A program made the translations under genes and the position numbers. This document shows positions 52,470 through 61,275 of a stretch of 64,000 nt of DNA, in pieces (the stretch's first letter is position 1; each line of letters begins with the position of its first letter). Under the pieces are notes generated by a model. It did no database searches. It worked only from the letters and a program-made list of their open reading frames with translations, and had not been told where the DNA came from. The DNA is from Endoryza foliicola (lineage in GTDB: Bacteria; Bacteroidota; Bacteroidia; Chitinophagales; Chitinophagaceae). The stretch covers positions 3,658,001 through 3,722,000 of the forward strand of contig OZ245715.1 in the NCBI GenBank assembly GCA_965226965.1, read 5' to 3'.

Positions 52470-52501
52470 TTTGCATTAGAAATTCTTTAAAACTACCTTT
52501 G
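52470..52501 (+). promoter_or_regulatory. pckA promoter
   Basis: TTTG at 52470-52473 and TACCTTTG at 52494-52501 with exactly 20 bp between them, a consensus Bacteroidota promoter. It predicts a ~16-nt leader before the pckA ATG. Confidence 0.78.
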
Positions 52502-52523
52502 TCGCCTCACTAATTAGCTTGTT

Positions 52524-54125
52524 ATGTCTGTCGCACTATTAACCCTACCAAAACAACAACTGGAACAAACAGGTTTGCTCCATCCCAATGTACGCTATCA
52601 ATTATCGATCGCAGAACTGGTTCAAGATACCTTGCGTATTGGAGAAGGTTCATTAAACGATACCGGGGCATTGATGATAAAAACCGGAACATTTACAGGC
52701 CGTTCCCCAAAAGACAAATTCATTGTAAAAGACCGGTTCACCTCTTGTCATGTGAATTGGAACGATTTTAATATTGCCATTGAACCCCAGTTCTTCTTAA
52801 AAGTAAAAGAAACCATCTTAAACCATCTGAACCAACAAGAAGAAGTATGGGTGCAAGATGGGATGGCTTGTGCAGACGAGCATTTCCGTATGAACATCCG
52901 CGTAATTACGGAAAAACCTTGGATCGCTCATTTTGCACACAACATGTTTATTCGCCCAAACGAGGACCAACTGGAACTTTTCTATCCCGATTGGACCATT
53001 CTTTCTGCCCCCGACTTGAAATTGGATCCTAAGATCCACGGAACCCGTCAGTCAAATGCAGCCATCATCAGTTTTGAACACAAAACTGTGTTGATTGCAG
53101 GCACAGGTTATACCGGTGAAACGAAGAAGGGAATCTTTACGATTTTGAATTTCATTTTACCCCTTGAACACCAAGTTTTGAGCATGCACTGCTCTGCCAA
53201 TATTGGCAAGAAGGGTGATACAGCTTTGTTCTTTGGTTTAAGCGGTACAGGTAAAACAACCCTAAGTGCAGATCCAAATCGCTTCTTGATTGGCGACGAT
53301 GAACATGGCTGGTCAAAAGACGGTGTCTTCAATTTCGAAGGTGGTTGCTATGCAAAATGCATTGACCTTAACGAGGAAAAAGAGCCCGAAATTTTTCAAG
53401 CCATCAGAGAAGGGGCCTTAGTAGAAAACGTAGTGTGCTACAAAGGGTCTCATTCCATCGATTTCAGCAATAAATCGATCACAGAAAATACCCGCGTTTC
53501 CTATCCACTTGAGTTTATCAGCAATGCGGTGCATCCTTCTGAGGGAGGACATCCGGAACATATTTTCTTTCTAACCTGTGATGCGTACGGTGTGTTGCCT
53601 CCAATTTCACGCCTCAACCCGGAACAGGCCATGTACCAATTCATTTCCGGTTACACGGCAAAAGTAGCCGGAACGGAAGCAGGCGTTACGGAACCTACAG
53701 CCACCTTCAGTGCTTGTTTTGGGGCCCCTTTCCTACCCCTGCATCCGGGAAAGTACGCAGCCTTATTGGGAGAAAAATTGAATCAACACAGAGCAAAGGT
53801 TTGGTTGATCAATACCGGCTGGACCGGAGGTGCCTTTGGTACCGGAAATCGAATGAAACTGAGTTACACCAGAGCGATGATCACCGCCGCATTGGAAGGA
53901 AAATTAGAAGGCGTTCCGTATGAAAACGACGCTGTATTTGGTTTTGCCATTCCTCAGTCATGCCCCGATGTGCCGGCGTCATTGCTGAATCCTAGAGCTA
54001 CCTGGAACAATGGCGACGCTTATGATGAAGCTGCAAAAGCACTCGCAAAGCGATTTGTTGTGAATTTTGAAAAGTTTGCTTCCGGTGTTTCTGAAGCCAT
54101 CCTGAACGCCGGCCCAAAATTGTAA
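52524..54125 (+). CDS. pckA: Phosphoenolpyruvate carboxykinase (ATP)
   Basis: A 533-residue ATP-type PEP carboxykinase, which interconverts oxaloacetate and PEP in gluconeogenesis or anaplerosis. The kinase-1a motif GLSGTGKTT is at residues 238-246, the metal motif FLIGDDEHGW follows, and TGTFTGRSPKDKFIV and FITCHCSANIG-type segments (MHCSANIG) fit the family. In Bacteroidota it complements the PfkA/Pyk pair at the start of the window. Monocistronic with its own promoter and terminator. Confidence 0.97.
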   Translation: MSVALLTLPKQQLEQTGLLHPNVRYQLSIAELVQDTLRIGEGSLNDTGALMIKTGTFTGRSPKDKFIVKDRFTSCHVNWNDFNIAIEPQFFLKVKETILNHLNQQEEVWVQDGMACADEHFRMNIRVITEKPWIAHFAHNMFIRPNEDQLELFYPDWTILSAPDLKLDPKIHGTRQSNAAIISFEHKTVLIAGTGYTGETKKGIFTILNFILPLEHQVLSMHCSANIGKKGDTALFFGLSGTGKTTLSADPNRFLIGDDEHGWSKDGVFNFEGGCYAKCIDLNEEKEPEIFQAIREGALVENVVCYKGSHSIDFSNKSITENTRVSYPLEFISNAVHPSEGGHPEHIFFLTCDAYGVLPPISRLNPEQAMYQFISGYTAKVAGTEAGVTEPTATFSACFGAPFLPLHPGKYAALLGEKLNQHRAKVWLINTGWTGGAFGTGNRMKLSYTRAMITAALEGKLEGVPYENDAVFGFAIPQSCPDVPASLLNPRATWNNGDAYDEAAKALAKRFVVNFEKFASGVSEAILNAGPKL

Positions 54126-54190
54126 TGTTTCTTGCTTCTTCCTTTAACTAGGAAGCTTGTTTTTAGTGTATACATTAGGTTGCTTGTCAT

Positions 54191-54228
54191 GTGTCCCGAG
54201 GCTAAAAAAGGCTTCGGGACTTTTTTTG
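54191..54228 (+). terminator. Terminator after pckA with the TCCCGA...TCGGGA stem
   Basis: GTCCCGAGGC and GCTTCGGGAC flank an A-rich loop and run into TTTTTTT. The stem ends match those of the hairpins inserted in the tRNA-Ala-derived copies at 39.6-40.3 kb. Confidence 0.88.
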
Positions 54229-54277
54229 CAAATATTTTCATTTTAAATGCTCATTTTTGTAAAAACATCGGCTTACT

Positions 54278-54820
54278 ATGAGGTTTTTTTTAGGGGTTTG
54301 TTTGATTTTGGGTTTGAGTTCGTTTGTTTCGAATCAGTTTATTGATTGGAGGCCAAACCAGAAATTGTCGTGGAAAGACTTCATGGGCAAACCGGTTGCC
54401 AACTCAGGTAACGCAGCTTTAACCAGCACTCATATTAGCTTTGAATACGGCTATGGTTCTAATGGTTTTTCATATTCCATTACTTGTAGATTCGATAAAA
54501 AGCAAAGCTGGGTAAAAATCAAAAACGACTATGTACTTGCGCACGAACAAGCGCATTTCGATATTGCTGAAATTCATGCTCGTAAATTGAAAAAAGCATT
54601 GAGCGCCTACGATTACAATCCAAAAACTGTAAAGGCAGATGTCAATAAAATTTACGAAACCATCATGAAAGAGCATCATGCCATGCAACAACTCTACGAT
54701 AAGCAAACCGATCACTCTCGCAATAAAGACCAACAAGAAATTTGGCTGTTAAAAATTGCAGACATGCTTACCGGAAGTTTGGCCTATGCCAATTATCAAG
54801 AAATCGTATCCGGTAATTAA
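54278..54820 (+). CDS. DUF922-family secreted zinc-protease-like protein
   Basis: A 180-residue exported protein (MRFFLGVCLILGLSSFVS signal). It has the DUF922 order: WRPNQKLSWKDFMGKP near the N-terminus and the metal motif HEQAH at 89-93 with FDIAEIHARKL after it. The family is predicted, not proven, to be a zinc peptidase. Its 3' end overlaps the convergent sulfatase-family gene by 4 bp. The upstream CATTTTTG at 54252-54259 may be its -7 box. Confidence 0.8.
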   Translation: MRFFLGVCLILGLSSFVSNQFIDWRPNQKLSWKDFMGKPVANSGNAALTSTHISFEYGYGSNGFSYSITCRFDKKQSWVKIKNDYVLAHEQAHFDIAEIHARKLKKALSAYDYNPKTVKADVNKIYETIMKEHHAMQQLYDKQTDHSRNKDQQEIWLLKIADMLTGSLAYANYQEIVSGN

Positions 54821-56316
54821 TGCACCATACTATCTTTTAATAGCGGAATTTGTTCGTGAAATTGATTATTCAGCACTACTCTCAATTCATTTACCACCGT
54901 TAGTGAATCTGTAAAACCTCGATAATCATTGTTGGGGGAATAGACACTGAAAAAATTAGCATAACTTAATTCAGTATACTTTCTCGGCTGGTGCATCTCT
55001 CTGAACCCATGATCGCTCATCAGCACTATTACTCCTTTCCCATTTGTTATTTGTTGTATCCGATCGACCAAATCCAGTATTCGTTTATTGGTGTATTTCA
55101 AATAGTGAATATACATACTGTCTTTTTGAGGAGATCGTTCATCAGTGATTTCAAATGCATTGTATTGCCCATTTTCATTTAACAAATAAGGAGCATGCGG
55201 CATCATCAAATGCAAATAATAAAACTGTTTAGAAGTATCTGAAATACTAGCTGGAAGGGGGATTCCCAATAAATTTTCATTATCACTGCTTGCTCTTTTG
55301 TTGAGCCAACCTTGTACCGTTGCGTTGCCCACTTTACGTGCCAAGAAGTTGGGCAGTACCATCATGAACCGGTAGTACAAGGTTTCATTCAACAAAAGCA
55401 CCCAATCCTTGGGCAAAAAAGAATTGCGGTAACTGGCGGCTTTTGATGGAAGATCGAATGCTGAAAAGTTATTGATGGTATACCCCTGCGTTAGTAAGTA
55501 TTCAACAAATAAATTTTTTCTAATAGATCTAAGACTTCGTTGATAGCTAAAAGTATTTTCCGCGTTGTGCTCGCCAGAATCGGTCAGGTATTGCATATTA
55601 AAGAAACTGGCCATGGAGAACACGGTAAAAATGTAATTGCTTCTGGAATGAGGCACCACGCGAAAATTTCGACGCTTTAATTCATTCTCGAAATCTTGGT
55701 TACTGGTATTAAAATAGTTTTGTTGCCCGTCGGCGCCTGTGTATTCATCCATTACAATGATAAAAATGGGTGGCTTTTTACAAGTATCACATCCGTGTAC
55801 TGAAAACGTTAAATCATCGGGTGCAATATCAGTTAAACGCGCTTTGTCGAAACCTAGCCCAAAAGCCATCAACTCAAACACCAAAAACAAGCACAATGCT
55901 GCATTCAAATATTGATGTACGGATTCTTTGATATTGCCAACACGTTTCTTTAGCAGAAAATACAGCACAACTAGTATCATAAGCAGTCCAGGCAACAGGA
56001 CCTGCATTTCACCCATGAACGCAATGGATGCCGAATTGGTAAATGAATCTTGGAGGGTGCCGAAATAAAGTAGTGTAAATTCAGTAAGGGTAGTCATTAA
56101 GGCAGCTTTCCCTTTGTCTCTCAGCAATCTTTTAAACAGCGTATAGAAAATCAATCCAAAACTGAGAAGCAAAGCGAAGATGGCTATTAAAGAAGAACTG
56201 GCTACCAAATCGAAGTTTAGTAGCCAGTTGTGAATGATATAGAAAACAATTAAACCGATAAAATGCCAGGGTTGTGAGAAGAATTGCTGCACTCTATGGG
56301 TAATTGTTCCAGCCAT
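54817..56316 (-). CDS. Membrane sulfatase-family protein (phosphoethanolamine/glycerophosphotransferase-like)
   Basis: A 499-residue protein with about four N-terminal membrane helices (residues ~15-165) and an alkaline-phosphatase-fold domain outside. Visible metal/catalytic segments are PIFIIVMDEYTGADGQ, HLMMPHAPYLLNENG and VIVLMSDHGFREMH. The usual nucleophilic Thr/Cys position is not obvious; NYIFTVFSMASFFNM (around 230-245) lies where it would be expected. Relatives transfer phosphoethanolamine or glycerophosphate to envelope lipids or glycans. It lies 2 bp downstream of the deoxynucleoside kinase gene. Confidence 0.78.
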   Translation of the reverse strand: MAGTITHRVQQFFSQPWHFIGLIVFYIIHNWLLNFDLVASSSLIAIFALLLSFGLIFYTLFKRLLRDKGKAALMTTLTEFTLLYFGTLQDSFTNSASIAFMGEMQVLLPGLLMILVVLYFLLKKRVGNIKESVHQYLNAALCLFLVFELMAFGLGFDKARLTDIAPDDLTFSVHGCDTCKKPPIFIIVMDEYTGADGQQNYFNTSNQDFENELKRRNFRVVPHSRSNYIFTVFSMASFFNMQYLTDSGEHNAENTFSYQRSLRSIRKNLFVEYLLTQGYTINNFSAFDLPSKAASYRNSFLPKDWVLLLNETLYYRFMMVLPNFLARKVGNATVQGWLNKRASSDNENLLGIPLPASISDTSKQFYYLHLMMPHAPYLLNENGQYNAFEITDERSPQKDSMYIHYLKYTNKRILDLVDRIQQITNGKGVIVLMSDHGFREMHQPRKYTELSYANFFSVYSPNNDYRGFTDSLTVVNELRVVLNNQFHEQIPLLKDSMVH

Positions 56317-56318
56317 AT

Positions 56319-56975
56319 TTAAAAGAGTCCGTAGAGTTGAGAATCAATTTTATTGATGATATCTCCTAAGTGCTCTTCATTTTCAGGGAAATTGTTTTTG
56401 TCAACATCAATAACCAATAAAGGACCTTCTTTGTAGGCATCGATCCATTTATTATAATAGTCGTTCAAGCGCTTCAAATAGTCAAGACGAATGTTTTCCT
56501 CGTATTCTCTCCCACGCTTTTGAATTTGTGCCACCAAGGTTGGAACCGAAGCTCTCAAATAAATCAAGAGATCGGGAGGTTGAACCATGGAACGAAGGGT
56601 TTCAAAGAAACGGAAATAGTTATCAAAATCGCGTTTGCTCATTAGACCCATTTCATGAAGGTTTGGAGCGAAGATGTGCGCATCCTCGTAAATAGTACGG
56701 TCTTGTACAACTGTTTCAGTACCGCGATGGATATCGAGCAATTGATTCAACCGACTGTTGAGGAAGTAGATTTGAAGATTGAAACTCCAACGGGGCATGT
56801 CCTCGTAAAAATCGAAGAGATAGGGATTGTGATCCACATCTTCGAATTGAGGAATCCAGCGATAGTGCTTGCTCAATAATTCAGTCAATGTTGTTTTACC
56901 GGCACCGATGTTTCCGGCAATCGCAATATGTTTTGGTTTTTTAGTCTTCGCCATGCCACTCTTGCGTTTCCGCAT
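56319..56975 (-). CDS. Deoxynucleoside kinase
   Basis: A 218-residue dNK-family kinase that phosphorylates deoxynucleosides for salvage. The P-loop is AGNIGAGKTT, the substrate segment FYEDMPRWSFNLQIYFLNSR, and the DRTIYEDAHIF motif carries the catalytic Asp-Arg. The LID region is QKRGREYE. The start may be the ATG at 56975 or at 56954 (MAKTKKPKH). Substrate base (dA/dG or dT/dC) cannot be set by eye. Confidence 0.88.
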   Translation of the reverse strand: MRKRKSGMAKTKKPKHIAIAGNIGAGKTTLTELLSKHYRWIPQFEDVDHNPYLFDFYEDMPRWSFNLQIYFLNSRLNQLLDIHRGTETVVQDRTIYEDAHIFAPNLHEMGLMSKRDFDNYFRFFETLRSMVQPPDLLIYLRASVPTLVAQIQKRGREYEENIRLDYLKRLNDYYNKWIDAYKEGPLLVIDVDKNNFPENEEHLGDIINKIDSQLYGLF

Positions 56976-57050
56976 TTAAAGTTCAACAATAAATAGGAAG
57001 CCTTTAAAAGTATTGAATTCCTATCAATCAACAAGTAATTTTTGGTATAA

Positions 57051-58055
57051 CTAGTAATATTTGAGGCCGATAGCAGATCGAACCAAGTCCATGGTAGCTT
57101 TAGCGCTTGTTCTTGCCTTTTCTGCGCCTTGCTCCATTACTTGTTTCAAATAAGCTTCATCCTGTTGAATTTCAGCAGCTTTTGCACGAATTGGAGCAAT
57201 GAATTTGATCATATCTTCTGCTAATTGCTTTTTCAAATCACCATAACGAATGGTACAAGCATTGAAATCGGCATCGAATTTTGCTACTACCTCTTCGGCA
57301 CATACTAGCTTCATCAAAAGGAAGATGTTTTCGATGTAATCGGGCTTGGCACTATTGGGTTCTGTTGGACCGGCATCCGTTTTCGCCTTCATCACTTTTT
57401 TGCGAATCAAATCATCGTCGTCTGCCAAATAAAGGGTGGCGAGTTGATTTTCGCTTTTACTCATTTTACCGGCTCCGTCGAGACTGGGTACTTTTACCAG
57501 TTCTTCTCCAAAATTGAACGCAAAAGGCTCCGGAAATACATCACCATAGCGGTGGTTAAAACGATTCACAAAATTGCGGGCCATTTCCAAATGTTGTTCT
57601 TGGTCTTTGCCCACAGGAACGTACTTGGCTCGGTGCAAAATGATATCGGCAGCTTGTAATACCGGATAAGTAAGCAAGCCTGCATTTACGTTGTCGGGTT
57701 GTTGTTTTGCTTTGTCTTTAAAAGTCACTGTTTTCTCCAATTCCCCTTTGTAAGCCAACATGTTGAGATAGAGGTACAATTCAGCGGTTTCATGTACATG
57801 ACTTTGGCAGTATAGCGCCACTTTATTGGGATCTAGACCACAGGCAATGTTTTCAGCCAATACACGCTTTACATGGCCTTTTAATGCTTCTGTATCGGGG
57901 TGAGTAGTGAGGGAATGCCAATCGGCTACCATGAAGAAGCAATCAAATTGCTCTTGCATTCGAACGTAGTTCTTAACGGCACCAAAATAGTTACCCAGGT
58001 GCAAAAAACCGGTGGGTCTTATCCCACTCATTACGATTTCTCTTTTCCCATCCAT
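57051..58055 (-). CDS. trpS: Tryptophanyl-tRNA synthetase
   Basis: A 334-residue class I synthetase that charges tRNA-Trp. The HIGH-like motif appears as GFLHLGNYFGAV after SGIRPT, and KMSKS is in GAGKMSKSENQL. The start at 58055 is the first ATG; a TTG at 58079 would add eight residues not seen in relatives. Divergent from gatC across ~130 bp. Confidence 0.96.
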   Translation of the reverse strand: MDGKREIVMSGIRPTGFLHLGNYFGAVKNYVRMQEQFDCFFMVADWHSLTTHPDTEALKGHVKRVLAENIACGLDPNKVALYCQSHVHETAELYLYLNMLAYKGELEKTVTFKDKAKQQPDNVNAGLLTYPVLQAADIILHRAKYVPVGKDQEQHLEMARNFVNRFNHRYGDVFPEPFAFNFGEELVKVPSLDGAGKMSKSENQLATLYLADDDDLIRKKVMKAKTDAGPTEPNSAKPDYIENIFLLMKLVCAEEVVAKFDADFNACTIRYGDLKKQLAEDMIKFIAPIRAKAAEIQQDEAYLKQVMEQGAEKARTSAKATMDLVRSAIGLKYY

Positions 58056-58175
58056 AATCAGTACTTTTTCGTTGTTCAAGGGCGGCGAAGATAGCGTCTT
58101 TATCCGGTTCTTCCGTCCTTTTATCAGTCAAAATTCCCTGTCATAAACTTCGCCCCCAAAACATTAAACAATGCC

Positions 58176-58183
58176 TATATTTG
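58176..58183 (+). promoter_or_regulatory. -7 box of the gatC operon
   Basis: TATATTTG ends four bases before the gatC ATG (58188), which implies a leaderless transcript. The upstream -33 is poor. Confidence 0.45.
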
Positions 58184-58187
58184 AGCT

Positions 58188-58478
58188 ATGGAAGTTACGG
58201 ACAGTCTTGTAAATAATCTGGCGAATTTGGCTCGTTTAGAGTTCAATGAGCAAGAAAAAGAATTAATTAAGAAAGATCTGCAACAAATGATCGGTTTTGT
58301 CGACAAACTAAAGGAACTCGACACTACCGGAGTAGCTCCATTGCTTCACATGAGCGAGGCGATGAATAGGCTTCGAGACGACGAAGTAAGGGGCTCGGCA
58401 AGCCGTGAAGAGGCCTTGCAAAATGCGCCCGAAACAGATGGAACCTATTTCAGAGTGCCGAAAGTGATTAAAAAATAA
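58188..58478 (+). CDS. gatC: Aspartyl/glutamyl-tRNA amidotransferase subunit C
   Basis: A 96-residue GatC: LVNNLANLARLEFNEQEKELIKKDLQQMIGFVDKLKELDT and the ending ETDGTYFRVPKVIKK are the family pattern. GatC stabilises GatA in the complex that converts misacylated Glu-tRNA-Gln or Asp-tRNA-Asn. gatA and gatB are elsewhere. It is followed after 15 bp by an ABC ATPase, probably on one transcript. Confidence 0.93.
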   Translation: MEVTDSLVNNLANLARLEFNEQEKELIKKDLQQMIGFVDKLKELDTTGVAPLLHMSEAMNRLRDDEVRGSASREEALQNAPETDGTYFRVPKVIKK

Positions 58479-58493
58479 CCTTAACCAAGTCAT

Positions 58494-59201
58494 ATGAACA
58501 GTATTATTCATCTGGAAAGTATTCGCAAAAGTTACATCATGGGTAAACACGAGCTCCAAGTTTTGAAAGGAGTGAGTTTGGATATCCTAAAAAACGAATA
58601 CGTGGCATTAATGGGACCTTCAGGTTCCGGTAAAAGTACCTTGATGAATATTCTGGGATGCCTCGACTCTCCCTCGTCAGGCCAATACATTTTGAATGGT
58701 CAAGATGTGAGTAAAATGGCCGATGATTCCTTGGCAGAAGTAAGAAACAAAGAAATCGGCTTCGTGTTCCAGCAGTTTAACCTCCTTCCTCGTTTAACTG
58801 CGGCTGAAAACGTGGCATTGCCGCTGGTTTATGCCGGGATGAACAAGAAAATGAGGATTGAAAAAGCGATGGAAGTGCTCGCAAAAGTGAATTTGACCGA
58901 TCGTTCACATCACCGCCCAAATGAAATGAGCGGTGGTCAGTGTCAACGTGTAGCCATTGCTCGAGCATTGGTCAATGATCCGTCTTTGATTTTGGCCGAC
59001 GAACCTACCGGTAACCTGGATACCAAAACCTCTTATGAAATCATGGACATCTTCGGAAAAATTCATGCAGGCGGGAATACGGTTGTATTGGTTACACACG
59101 AAGAAGATATTGCCAACCATGCACACCGCATCGTGCGATTGAGAGATGGCGTTATTGAAACCGATAAGAGAAGAGAGCCTACAGCAGCAGCTCACAGCTA
59201 A
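58494..59201 (+). CDS. ABC transporter ATP-binding protein (MacB/LolD type)
   Basis: A 235-residue ATPase: Walker A GPSGSGKST, Q-loop FVFQQFNLLPRLTAAENVALPL, signature MSGGQCQRVAIARAL, Walker B LILADEPTGNLD and switch His in VTHEEDIA. The LLPRLTAAENV phrase puts it in the MacB/FtsE/LolD group. No permease gene adjoins, so its partner is elsewhere. It is probably co-transcribed with gatC. Confidence 0.92.
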   Translation: MNSIIHLESIRKSYIMGKHELQVLKGVSLDILKNEYVALMGPSGSGKSTLMNILGCLDSPSSGQYILNGQDVSKMADDSLAEVRNKEIGFVFQQFNLLPRLTAAENVALPLVYAGMNKKMRIEKAMEVLAKVNLTDRSHHRPNEMSGGQCQRVAIARALVNDPSLILADEPTGNLDTKTSYEIMDIFGKIHAGGNTVVLVTHEEDIANHAHRIVRLRDGVIETDKRREPTAAAHS

Positions 59202-59331
59202 TTTAAAGATTTGTCAAATCGATTTTTTGATACTCGAAATCTCGCGCAAGCGGGATTTTTTGTTTAGACAAGATTCCCCACCATCTTTCCCCAAATCGAA
59301 TAATCTATCTTTAATTGAACTTTTCGAAGAC

Positions 59332-59339
59332 TACCTTTG
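59332..59339 (+). promoter_or_regulatory. -7 box for the adenosyltransferase gene
   Basis: TACCTTTG, a consensus -7, is followed by a ~22-nt leader before the ATG at 59366. The best upstream -33 candidate is TTTA at 59310-59313. Confidence 0.45.
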
Positions 59340-59365
59340 TTTTTTGAGTTCATCCTATTAGCATT

Positions 59366-59929
59366 ATGGCATTCAAAATATATACAAAAACAGGGGATCA
59401 GGGTAAGACTTCATTGATTGGAGGAACGAAAGTGCCGAAGAGTCATATCCGTATTGAATCGTATGGAACCATCGACGAATTGAATTGCTATATTGGGTTG
59501 GTGCGAGATGTTTGTGGAAATGAAGCAATTGGAGCTTTATTACGTATAATTCAAGATCGACTGTTTACTATCGGATCTTCCTTGGCTTGCGATCCCGAAA
59601 AAGAGCCCAAAATGAAAATTCCTGATTTGAAAGAAGAGGATGTGGTGCAATTGGAAAAAGCGATTGACCTAATGACGCAGGAATTGCCGGAAATGAAATC
59701 GTTTATCTTACCGGGTGGTCATACCACCATTTCTTATACTCAAATTGCCCGTTGCGTGTGCAGAAGGGTGGAACGTTTGTGTGTTGCCTTGCATGAAAGC
59801 GGGGAATACGTAGAGCCACTGGTGATCATCTATTTGAATCGTTTAAGCGATTATCTCTTCACGTTGGCGCGTTATTTTGGATTGCTATTGGGTGTGGCTG
59901 ACATTCCTTGGCGCCCTCGCATCAGCTAA
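59366..59929 (+). CDS. Cob(I)alamin adenosyltransferase (PduO type)
   Basis: A 187-residue PduO-family enzyme that transfers the 5'-deoxyadenosyl group of ATP to cob(I)alamin. Motifs are YTKTGDQGKTSLIGGTKVPK (ATP site), RIESYGTIDELNCYIG, FILPGG, RCVCRRVERL and LNRLSDYLFTLARY. It is convergent with the LolD-like gene, overlapping it by four bases at the 3' ends. Confidence 0.94.
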   Translation: MAFKIYTKTGDQGKTSLIGGTKVPKSHIRIESYGTIDELNCYIGLVRDVCGNEAIGALLRIIQDRLFTIGSSLACDPEKEPKMKIPDLKEEDVVQLEKAIDLMTQELPEMKSFILPGGHTTISYTQIARCVCRRVERLCVALHESGEYVEPLVIIYLNRLSDYLFTLARYFGLLLGVADIPWRPRIS

Positions 59930-60585
59930 TTTCCGGCTACAATCAATCCATCTTTCATGTGCAGTCGGCGGTCGCTTTGTCCGGCCAACTCTTCATTGTG
60001 TGTTACAATCAGAAAAGTTTGGTTCAAATTGGCTCGAAGTGTAAAGAATAGATTATGAAGTTCCTTTGCATTATTGGTATCGAGGTTGCCTGAAGGCTCA
60101 TCAGCGAAAATAATAGCCGGGTTATTGATCAGTGCTCTTGCCACCGCTACCCTTTGTTGCTCACCGCCGGAAAGTTGTTGTGGTTTGTTTTGAGCGCGAT
60201 CTTTCAATCCCAACAAATCAAGTAATTCCAAGGCTCTAAGTTCCACTGCCTTTTTCTTTCCTTGGGCTAGCCAACCCGGGATGCAGATGTTTTCTATTGC
60301 TGAGAATTCGGGTAATAAGTGGTGGAATTGGAACACAAATCCAATTTGCTTGTTTCGAAAAGCGGCTAACTGGCGGTCATTTTTGAAATTTATAGGAGTG
60401 CCATTGATGGTAATGGTGCCGGAATGGGGATTATCGAGCGTCCCTAAAATGTGTAAAAGGGTGCTTTTTCCGGAGCCTGAGGGCCCGACAATGCTAACAA
60501 TTTCTCCTTTTTCGATGGTTAAATCGACCCCTTTTAGTACCTGAAACTGGTCGTAATACTTTTGTATGTTTCTAGCTTCTAACAT
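59926..60585 (-). CDS. LolD-like ABC transporter ATP-binding protein
   Basis: A 219-residue ATPase: Walker A GPSGSGKST, FVFQFHHLLPEFSAIENICIP, signature LSGGEQQRVAVARAL, Walker B IIFADEPSGNLD and His in VTHNEELA. The FQFHHLLPEFSA phrase is typical of LolD, which powers lipoprotein release from the inner membrane. The start at 60585 (MLEARNIQKYY) is chosen over 60621. No LolC/E gene is adjacent. Confidence 0.91.
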   Translation of the reverse strand: MLEARNIQKYYDQFQVLKGVDLTIEKGEIVSIVGPSGSGKSTLLHILGTLDNPHSGTITINGTPINFKNDRQLAAFRNKQIGFVFQFHHLLPEFSAIENICIPGWLAQGKKKAVELRALELLDLLGLKDRAQNKPQQLSGGEQQRVAVARALINNPAIIFADEPSGNLDTNNAKELHNLFFTLRANLNQTFLIVTHNEELAGQSDRRLHMKDGLIVAGN

Positions 60586-60677
60586 AATATAAACCCATGA
60601 GCGCCTTGAAGATACGCCCATTTCCGATAAACGGGAGGTGTTTTACAAAATTGTTCCACCAATCTTCATAAGTTTGA

Positions 60678-60708
60678 TTTGGTAGTTTCGTAAGGAAAGT
60701 TACTTTTG
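60678..60708 (+). promoter_or_regulatory. Promoter of the DUF2795 gene
   Basis: TTTG at 60678-60681 and TACTTTTG at 60701-60708 with a 19-bp spacer, followed by a short leader to the ATG at 60725. Confidence 0.65.
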
Positions 60709-60724
60709 CGAAAAATTAAAAAGG

Positions 60725-60946
60725 ATGTTCTGGACACTAGAATTAGCCTCTTATTTGGAAGATGCACCTTGGCCTGCTACCAAGGACGAGTTGATTGACT
60801 ACTGTATTCGTAGTGGCGCTCCTATTGAAGTAATTGAAAACCTTCAAGAATTGGAAGACGAGGGCGAAATTTATGAAGGTATCGATGATATCTGGCCCGA
60901 CTATCCGAGTCAGGACGATTTCTTCTTCAACGAAGATGAATACTAG
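60725..60946 (+). CDS. DUF2795 family protein
   Basis: A 73-residue very acidic protein: ELASYLEDAPWPATKDELIDYCIRSGAPIEVIENLQELEDEGEIYEGIDDIWPDYPSQDDFFFNEDEY. The YL...WP.TK.EL...A...GAP..V...L..L.D...Y....DI core is the DUF2795 signature. It is common in Bacteroidota, small and uncharacterised. It overlaps the convergent SemiSWEET gene by four bases. Confidence 0.9.
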   Translation: MFWTLELASYLEDAPWPATKDELIDYCIRSGAPIEVIENLQELEDEGEIYEGIDDIWPDYPSQDDFFFNEDEY

Positions 60947-61212
60947 GGCTTTGGGGCCTTGCTAAAGCTGATCTTAAACCAAAGCATGCACAATGCCAAG
61001 GCTAGGATAATAGAGTTAGCAACAATCATGGGACGAAGTCCCAAATAGATTCCGTAGAAGAGCCACGTAGAAACGTTGCCCAAAAGTATAATGATCATCC
61101 AGATGGACAAATCACCCACCGACTTGGTTTTCCAAGCTTGGTAAACTTGAGGAACAAACGTAGTGCTGCTTAATACGGCTCCAAAATAGCCAACTGCTTC
61201 GATCCACTCCAT
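60943..61212 (-). CDS. SemiSWEET sugar transporter
   Basis: An 89-residue three-helix membrane protein. TM1 holds the PQ motif (TTFVPQVYQAWKTKSVGDLS), with TM2 (WMIIILLGNVSTWLFYGIYL) and TM3 (MIVANSIILALALCMLWF) after it. SemiSWEETs dimerise to form a sugar uniporter. The asparagine and tryptophan of TM2 (GNVSTW) fit the substrate-site pattern. Confidence 0.9.
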   Translation of the reverse strand: MEWIEAVGYFGAVLSSTTFVPQVYQAWKTKSVGDLSIWMIIILLGNVSTWLFYGIYLGLRPMIVANSIILALALCMLWFKISFSKAPKP

Positions 61213-61232
61213 AAATCAGTAGTTTACAATAC

Positions 61233-61267
61233 AAAAGATGCCGACTTTTCAGTCAGCATCTTTTTTT
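61233..61267 (-). terminator. Terminator after fabI
   Basis: On the minus strand AAAAGATGC-TGACT-gaaa-AGTCGGCATCTTTT gives a strong hairpin with a T tract, just past the fabI stop and before the SemiSWEET start. Confidence 0.85.
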
Positions 61268-61275
61268 TATTTGAA